Below, piece after piece: positions 12,394 to 17,548 of a stretch of DNA of 17,548 nt. The number at the start of each line of letters is the position of its first letter. Position 1 is the first letter of the stretch. The notes beneath the pieces are model-generated. The model was given only the letters and a program-made list of their open reading frames with translations, was not told the DNA's origin and ran no database searches. This DNA is from Ruminococcaceae bacterium UBA4306 (GTDB taxonomy: Bacteria; Bacillota; Clostridia; Oscillospirales; Acutalibacteraceae), in NCBI GenBank assembly GCA_002394725.1, contig DGUQ01000011.1, positions 1-17,548 of the forward strand, written 5' to 3'. Both the position numbers and the translations under genes were made by a program.

Positions 12394-14124
12394 TTATTCT
12401 CTGATTGGAGGGATAAAATCGAGGAACGCCTTGACCATACGCTTGTGATGGATGACAAAGTGGATCGTCGGGAATTTGTCCTTTGATACGATCACGAGTC
12501 GATTGCCAATGATCGCATAGCTGATATTGCGGAAGGCGGGCGTATCGTCAAGCTCCAGCTTCATGTTCCCATGCCGCTGAGAGAATTCCTTCGTCTGTTC
12601 CAAGTGGAGGGCGTATTCCTCATAGGTATACGGCACGTCGGTTTCAAAGAATATCTCTGCCAAGGAAAGATTCAGAGGAGAACGCTCGAACTGCTCGCGG
12701 CTCAACTCAGGGATCACCAGCGTCACATGATACTCCCGGAGCAGCTTCTCTGCGGCTTCTCTGTATTCCGTGTAAAATTCTCTGATTATCTCAGCGCTGT
12801 TCTCGGGGATATGATTTCGCTTTAAGATGCTTTCGAGCAGGTCATCGCTGATCGTGTAGATCGGCAGACTGCTCGCGACGACCTTTCTGTCATCGCTTTC
12901 CCAGAGCTTTTTCAGGTGGATGAAAAAGTCCTCCTTGCGCTCGCTGCGATATATTTCCATCAACGGCCGCGCCTTTTCCAGAAGCTGCTCGGCACGGACA
13001 CGGAAATGCCTGACGTCTTCCTTTGATTTATACAGCATATATCTGCCGCTGCTCTGATGCCCCGCGATCGCGTTGCCTACCAATGCGGCGGCGCCCGACA
13101 CATTCAGGAGATGGTTAAACACGGCGCTCTGGGATGTGGTGAGATAGTAGGGAGAGATCTGACCGGTCATATACATGGGGATATGCCCCTCCAGTCCGAG
13201 CATCATCTCATGAAACGGTCGGTTCACATCGTGGATGATGTGCAGGTGCAGACCCTTCTTCAGCATCATAGCACGTCCGAACATCCATTTTTTCGGAAAT
13301 CCAGGATCCTTCGCCATTTCTTCCAGCGGCATATCGCTGTAGAGGATACAGTCCTTCTTAGAACGCGAGAGAACGGTTGCCTTGATGAAGTCCAGCTCGC
13401 TTTCCATCATCTCCTGAATGCCGTTATACTCCTTGGTCGTCGGAAGCTGGAACGGAGTAGTTGGCAGCTTGATATCATTGAAATGGATCGTGCGGATGAA
13501 ATCATCCAGATTGAACGTTTCCATTTTGTCGAGAAAACGCGACATCGGGCTTTCTACCTCACGCGGTACGGCATAGCCGAGATATTCCACCGTCTTCTCA
13601 AATACGCCGTTCGGCGCGTTCAACTCCTCCTCGGTACAGCCGTAAAGCGTGCACAAAGCGGAGGGAGAGATATGATTCGTTTTGACGTACTGGCGAATGA
13701 AGGAGGCTGTCTGCGCCGTGAAGCCCTCAAGATCGGCAGGCTTGTTCGCTCCTGACAGGATACGGGAAATGTAGGAGGGATCATAGCTCACGCCGCGGGC
13801 AAATTCAGCGTTTCGGATATTCAACTCAGAGAGCAAGGAGCGGAGCTTCTGCAAAATCTCCTTGAAGAGCGTCTCATCCTCCGTGAGGCTTGCGACTGCC
13901 TCGATCCTGATTTCATCTTCGGAGAGATCAATCCCTTTCCCCCCGGCGATCTCCGCCAACGCTCCGATAATAGCGGAAAAGGCGCTGCCGTCTATCGGCG
14001 GCTCGATCTCACCGTGTCTGTAGCGGCTGATCGTCGCCTGCGACACGCCCGAGGCGTCGGACAGCTCCCTCGCAGTACAGGAAAGGGTCTCCATATATTG
14101 GTTCAATAGCTCGCTGAAGGTCAT
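12394..14124 (-). CDS. Large regulator with two N-terminal XRE-type HTH domains and a long unassigned C-terminus
   Basis: A 576-residue soluble protein. Residues about 3-45 form an XRE/Cro helix-turn-helix: ARELSDASGVSQATISRYRHG. Residues about 92-128 form a second one: LSELNIRNAEFARGVSYDPS with YISRILSGANKP following. The pattern A-x-x-x-G-V-S-x-x-x-I-S-R is the classical recognition region in both. The remaining 400 or so residues match no family I recognise; they are mixed alpha/beta with no membrane segments, and resemble a sensor or effector region (for example EKARPLMEIYRSERKEDFF, LVIPELSREQFERSP and a closing RLVIVSKDKFPTIHFVIHHK). The ATG at 14124-14122 is preceded by only a weak GGTGAT, so translation may be modest. 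It is divergent from the 1046-aa dockerin gene with a 179-base shared control region, so it probably regulates that gene and itself. Domain function beyond DNA binding is unknown. Confidence 0.85.
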   Translation of the reverse strand: MTFSELLNQYMETLSCTARELSDASGVSQATISRYRHGEIEPPIDGSAFSAIIGALAEIAGGKGIDLSEDEIRIEAVASLTEDETLFKEILQKLRSLLSELNIRNAEFARGVSYDPSYISRILSGANKPADLEGFTAQTASFIRQYVKTNHISPSALCTLYGCTEEELNAPNGVFEKTVEYLGYAVPREVESPMSRFLDKMETFNLDDFIRTIHFNDIKLPTTPFQLPTTKEYNGIQEMMESELDFIKATVLSRSKKDCILYSDMPLEEMAKDPGFPKKWMFGRAMMLKKGLHLHIIHDVNRPFHEMMLGLEGHIPMYMTGQISPYYLTTSQSAVFNHLLNVSGAAALVGNAIAGHQSSGRYMLYKSKEDVRHFRVRAEQLLEKARPLMEIYRSERKEDFFIHLKKLWESDDRKVVASSLPIYTISDDLLESILKRNHIPENSAEIIREFYTEYREAAEKLLREYHVTLVIPELSREQFERSPLNLSLAEIFFETDVPYTYEEYALHLEQTKEFSQRHGNMKLELDDTPAFRNISYAIIGNRLVIVSKDKFPTIHFVIHHKRMVKAFLDFIPPIRE

Positions 14125-14199
14125 GATATCACCGGATCACATAATATTTCATGATAATCATATCACATTCCCCGTGGAAAGCAAACAGATTTGCATAAA

Positions 14200-14225
14200 C
14201 ATGAAATTGCGTATTCATGCAATTT
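14200..14225. promoter_or_regulatory. Two interleaved palindromes between divergent genes, candidate operator
   Basis: CATGAA (14200-14205) pairs with TTCATG (14214-14219), and AAATTGC (14204-14210) pairs with GCAATTT (14219-14225). Each has an 8-base centre and the two are offset by five bases. They lie about 25-50 bases upstream of the plus-strand -10, where a regulator could contact the -35. A further short dyad, ATGAT-A-ATCAT, is at 14151-14161 near the minus-strand gene. Two nested dyads would suit a protein with two HTH domains, which is inference. Confidence 0.5.
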
Positions 14226-14227
14226 GA

Positions 14228-14256
14228 TTGTGCTGTATTCCCGTTCCTGTTATAGT
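14228..14256 (+). promoter_or_regulatory. Promoter of the 1046-aa dockerin protein gene
   Basis: TATAGT (14251-14256) preceded by TGT forms an extended -10. A partial -35, TTGTGC (14228-14233), lies 17 bases upstream; its poor match suggests activator dependence or reliance on the extended -10. The expected transcript start is about 41 bases before the ATG at 14304, which has an AAAGGAG-like site at 14289-14295. Confidence 0.55.
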
Positions 14257-14303
14257 AAGTGTAAGCGAATGTTATTCTTTTTAACAGGAAAGGAGCAAAC
14301 AAG

Positions 14304-17300
14304 ATGAAGAGATTTTCGAGAAATCTGCTTGCAGTGATACTGGCGGTACTGCTTTTGGCGTCCGCTTTGCCGCTGACCGCCTTTGCGGCGGAGGAAAAGC
14401 CGACCCCCACCTCCGGTCCGGCGGAGAACGTCTTTATCTATGGCGGCGCCCGCGTGGGCGTTTATGACACGGCGACACGTCAGGAACTCAGCGTTGTCTA
14501 TTATGACTACACGAACGGCGGTCTCAAGATCAACAACAGCGCCGTGAGCGGTATGACTTACGATAAACCGACTAACACCCTGACCGTCGAGAACGTCCAT
14601 CAAAAAGACAATGAGCTTTTCATCTGGTATATGGGCGACGACTTCAAGCTCAATGTCAAGGGCGAGAATGAATTCGGCGTGATCTTCGTCTACAACGGTT
14701 TCAATTTCCACAGCACGAGCCTGAATATCGTCGGCGACGGTACGCTGACCGTGAACGAACAGCGCAGGAATGATATTGCGATCCAAATGGTTGCGAACGG
14801 CGATCACAGCCTCATGCACCTCGATATCGCCGACACCGTCACCGTTCATCTGTATTCCGCTCAGGGTGAAGAAGGAGAAGATCCGAATCCTGTCGCCGCT
14901 CTGAGCTCTACTCGCATCACCACCGCTGAGGGCGGTGCGATCACTGTCGGCGGCGTCGCGATGCCCGAGGCGAAGGGCAAGCAGATCGTCTTAGAGGAGC
15001 CGGACTACGTTCCTGCGCTGATCGTCGATAACTCCGGCACAGAGGTTGTACAGGGCACGATGGTAACGCCCAAGTCCAAGAGCGACGCAGAAGGTAAGTA
15101 CGCGCTCAGCGTCATGGACGGCGTCATCTATCTCGTTTCTCGCTATATGTATGTGGAGGACCTCCGTATGTGGGTCGTTGATCAGGATTTCAGTGACAAG
15201 GGCTTTATCGGCAGGCGCTACACTAAGGAAGAATTTGAGGAGCAGTACGACTATGTCTACGGCATGGCGCCCACGCAGGTCGCGTTCATGGATACATACC
15301 AATATGAGAATCGCGGTTGGTCTGCCGCAAAGCTGACAAGAGCCGACGAGCCCGGCGCGGTATATGCCGGAGAGGTCGACTGGGAAGATGACTTCGACGA
15401 TCCGCACGGCTTCACGGTCTATCGCGTTGTTTGGAGCGACGCGGACGAGATCTATTTAGAGGACGACAGCTATACGCCGAAGTATATCGCGCGCTCTGAG
15501 CTGGAAGCCGAGGGCTTCACCCTGCCGACTGAGGATATCGAGCGAAATAATGAGCTTACCGTTTGGAGCTCAGACGATCCTACGGATGACGACCGCTTCG
15601 AGATGACCCGCGAGGTGATCCGGCGCAAGTCCGCTCCCGACGATCTCTTTGTGCAAGTCGGCACCTACAGCTCCTCTTCCGGAGAGACCGGTATCTCCAT
15701 CCAGAAGGTGCATTTCGATCCCGAAACAGAGGAATTCTACATTCTCTACGCGGACTATTCCTCCGCCGAGTATATGACGGTCTCCGACGCGGAGCTGGAG
15801 AGCGGCGAAGAATTTTATTATGATATCGAGAACGTGACGAGACCGGTCGAGATCCGTTATGTTAATGCGTCCTACAACTTTGACAATTATGCGGAAAAGG
15901 GCGTCCTGTTATCCAAGAAGGATGACCCCGACGCCGTCTATGCTTACAAGCAGTGGACGCATTTCTCCGATGGGATCGTAAACACGGATTATGCCGTCAT
16001 CAGGCTTGAGTCCCGCAACGGTCATTACTTTGAGGACGAGGAGTTTGAGGAGCAGGAGTTCTATGATCTGAGCGATCTTGAATGGATGGGCTATGAGATC
16101 GTCGAGAGCTACCAGCCCCTTGATTATAAGACGAAGGGCAGCGTTGACCGTCTTGAGCTACCGCTCTATACCGATAACGACGGCAACCGTTATTATGCGG
16201 ATTATAACAATAACGTATACAGCTTTACCGAGAGCGATCTCATTCAGATCGGCTCCGAAAAGTACTATTGGGGCATGCCTGAAAATACGCTGAGCGTGGA
16301 TGATCTCAACGACACCGTCCACGAGGTCGTGACCGATAACTACAGCTACCTGATTCCCGGTACGGAGTACCACCACACAGGCGGCCAGGGAGAGTATACC
16401 GAGTACGCGCTCTGGGTCAACGGCGAACAGCTCAATTCCGACAGGCTTATGGTCCCCTGCGGCAAGGGCTCTGCGGTTTATGACCCTGCGAAGAACACGC
16501 TGACGCTGCATAATGCCGAGATCACAAAGGGCGCCGAGAAGGATTGGACCTACTCCGGCGTACTTAGCCAGATGGAGAATCTGACCGTTGTGATCAGCGG
16601 CGACTGTACGATCTCTGAGACAGGCGGCGACGGCATCGGCACCTATAACAGCGAATCCTATCAGATCGGCGACGTCATCTATCCCGCTCCCTATGATCTC
16701 ACAATTACAGGCGACGGTACGCTGACCATCACCGAAAGCAACCCAATCTACGGTTACGGCTTTTACTGCACCGGCAACCTCTCGATCGAAGGCGTGAAGC
16801 TCCATATCAACTCAGCCGCTGCGGGTATCTGGGCTTCCGATCTCAAGATGAAGCAGGTCGAAGCTGATATCCACACCTCCTCGTGGTACTCCGGTATCGT
16901 TATCAATCGCGGCAGCTTCGCGTTCGATGACAGCACAGTGACCGCGGAGAGTGCCGAGGGAGCCGCACTCCTGCTGGGTAATGATCAAGATAACAGCGTT
17001 CTGACGATCGAAGGCGGCGAATTGGATCTGAGAGGAAAGCTCGGTGTGCAGGGCGTCGTCGATCAATGCAGCGTTGTCGTGAACAGCGGCACGCTGCGCG
17101 TTGAGGGCGAGAATGCAGCATTTGATGAAACCTATCTTGCCGATAACGCGAAATACATTGTCATGGGTGAAGGCGTCAGCGTTGTTTCCGGAGATATTTT
17201 CGGAAAGGCTGTTGTGATCTCCTCCGCATCACTTCTCGGCGATGTGGACGGCAGCGGCAATGTGACAATCGCTGACGCAACATATATACAGCGCCATATT

Positions 17301-17444
17301 GTAGGTGTACCGATTCCGTTTATTTTAAATGAAACGATTGCCGACACCGACGGTGACGGTGCCGTCACGATCATGGACGCGACCTATATCCAAAGATGGC
17401 TGGCGAATCTGACATCCAATGGTAATATCGGCAAGCCGATATAA
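14304..17444 (+). CDS. Large secreted dockerin protein with beta-helix-like ends and an acidic repetitive centre
   Basis: A 1046-residue exported protein. The signal peptide is residues 1-29 (MKRFSRN, a long hydrophobic core, then TAFAA). Residues about 40-225 and 690-965 contain short beta repeats such as SLNIVGDGTLTVNEQ, DLTITGDGTLTITES and NTLTLHNAEITKG, typical of right-handed beta-helix surface proteins of gut Firmicutes. Residues about 260-670 form a very acidic, Tyr-rich region with imperfect repeated units (for example near 382 EIYLEDDSYTPKYI, near 476 EFYILYADYSSAEYM, and near 627 GNRYYADYNNNVYSF), each followed by an S-D/E-L helix start. I do not recognise this centre. Residues 977-1040 are a type I dockerin with GDVDGSGNVTIADATYIQR and DTDGDGAVTIMDATYIQR, so the protein should attach to a cohesin-bearing scaffold. 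No catalytic motif was seen; adhesion or carbohydrate binding is the best inference. Confidence 0.85.
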   Translation: MKRFSRNLLAVILAVLLLASALPLTAFAAEEKPTPTSGPAENVFIYGGARVGVYDTATRQELSVVYYDYTNGGLKINNSAVSGMTYDKPTNTLTVENVHQKDNELFIWYMGDDFKLNVKGENEFGVIFVYNGFNFHSTSLNIVGDGTLTVNEQRRNDIAIQMVANGDHSLMHLDIADTVTVHLYSAQGEEGEDPNPVAALSSTRITTAEGGAITVGGVAMPEAKGKQIVLEEPDYVPALIVDNSGTEVVQGTMVTPKSKSDAEGKYALSVMDGVIYLVSRYMYVEDLRMWVVDQDFSDKGFIGRRYTKEEFEEQYDYVYGMAPTQVAFMDTYQYENRGWSAAKLTRADEPGAVYAGEVDWEDDFDDPHGFTVYRVVWSDADEIYLEDDSYTPKYIARSELEAEGFTLPTEDIERNNELTVWSSDDPTDDDRFEMTREVIRRKSAPDDLFVQVGTYSSSSGETGISIQKVHFDPETEEFYILYADYSSAEYMTVSDAELESGEEFYYDIENVTRPVEIRYVNASYNFDNYAEKGVLLSKKDDPDAVYAYKQWTHFSDGIVNTDYAVIRLESRNGHYFEDEEFEEQEFYDLSDLEWMGYEIVESYQPLDYKTKGSVDRLELPLYTDNDGNRYYADYNNNVYSFTESDLIQIGSEKYYWGMPENTLSVDDLNDTVHEVVTDNYSYLIPGTEYHHTGGQGEYTEYALWVNGEQLNSDRLMVPCGKGSAVYDPAKNTLTLHNAEITKGAEKDWTYSGVLSQMENLTVVISGDCTISETGGDGIGTYNSESYQIGDVIYPAPYDLTITGDGTLTITESNPIYGYGFYCTGNLSIEGVKLHINSAAAGIWASDLKMKQVEADIHTSSWYSGIVINRGSFAFDDSTVTAESAEGAALLLGNDQDNSVLTIEGGELDLRGKLGVQGVVDQCSVVVNSGTLRVEGENAAFDETYLADNAKYIVMGEGVSVVSGDIFGKAVVISSASLLGDVDGSGNVTIADATYIQRHIVGVPIPFILNETIADTDGDGAVTIMDATYIQRWLANLTSNGNIGKPI

Positions 17445-17470
17445 AAACCAATTCACATCATTAACATTAC

Positions 17471-17497
17471 GGGCGGGGCTTCGGCTCCGCCTTTTTC
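17471..17497 (+). terminator. Rho-independent terminator after the 1046-aa dockerin gene
   Basis: A 9-bp stem (17471-17479 with 17484-17492, including two G-U pairs) closes over a stable TTCG tetraloop and is followed directly by TTTTTCTCTT. It is 27 bases after the stop codon. The 50 bases beyond it to the window end show nothing recognisable. Confidence 0.9.
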
Positions 17498-17548
17498 TCT
17501 TGAATAATCGACCTGTTGTGGTATTGTGTTGCGCAGTCGGGAGCCTGA

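Noticed and set aside
13057..13755. A 232-codon plus-strand open frame inside the double-HTH regulator gene
   Set aside because: It is the antisense shadow of a longer gene with two recognisable HTH units; no start signal or family resemblance was seen.
16158..16805. A 215-codon minus-strand open frame in the 1046-aa dockerin gene
   Set aside because: Antisense to a coding frame with signal peptide, dockerin, promoter and terminator; composition typical of a shadow frame.

Overview
The window looks like a chromosomal segment of a Gram-positive gut anaerobe in the Clostridia, most likely a Ruminococcus-like member of the Oscillospiraceae. The grounds are three reading frames with type I dockerin repeats of the DATYIQR kind, strong AGGAGG-type ribosome binding sites, a sodium-dependent amino acid transporter and signal peptides of clostridial style. 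No tRNA, rRNA, CRISPR array or insertion sequence was recognised. The assignment is inferred from protein style, not from a marker gene.

Left part (1-3306): the 3' end of an NSS-family Na+ symporter, then a lipoprotein flavodoxin, then a MATE-type exporter carrying an RsbW/GHKL-like C-terminal domain that appears to have lost its nucleotide-binding residues. Just after the exporter stop codon lies a 32-bp scrap of the start of an hxlR-type gene. It matches the intact hxlR gene about 4.1 kb downstream at 30 of 32 bases. A strong hairpin at 3271-3307 separates these genes from the convergent neighbour.

Middle part (3307-9344): on the minus strand, a GT2 glycosyltransferase fused to a DUF218 (YdcF/SanA-like) domain, with its own promoter. 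Next comes a small dockerin-only reading frame that looks like a remnant. After that is a compact four-gene operon with one clear promoter and three 4-base-or-less stop/start overlaps: an NRPS-type adenylation domain fused directly to a GNAT acyltransferase with no carrier domain, an HxlR regulator, a serine esterase, and a COG1533/SplB-like radical SAM enzyme. This operon is the best candidate in the window for an undescribed pathway. By-eye reading of the adenylation pocket points weakly to a basic amino acid.

Right part (9345-17548): two large secreted dockerin proteins flank a 576-residue regulator on the minus strand. The first (856 aa) is a Cthe_2159-like (DUF4353) beta-helix carbohydrate-binding protein. 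Its promoter is preceded by an array of direct repeats with an exact 11-bp period, as expected for an OmpR/PhoB-type response regulator. The second (1046 aa) has beta-helix-like ends around an acidic, internally repetitive centre and a C-terminal dockerin. It is transcribed divergently from the double-HTH regulator gene, and the shared intergenic region holds two interleaved palindromes. The simplest reading is a cell-surface carbohydrate-binding and cellulosome-like module with local regulation, next to a small-molecule modification operon and exporters.
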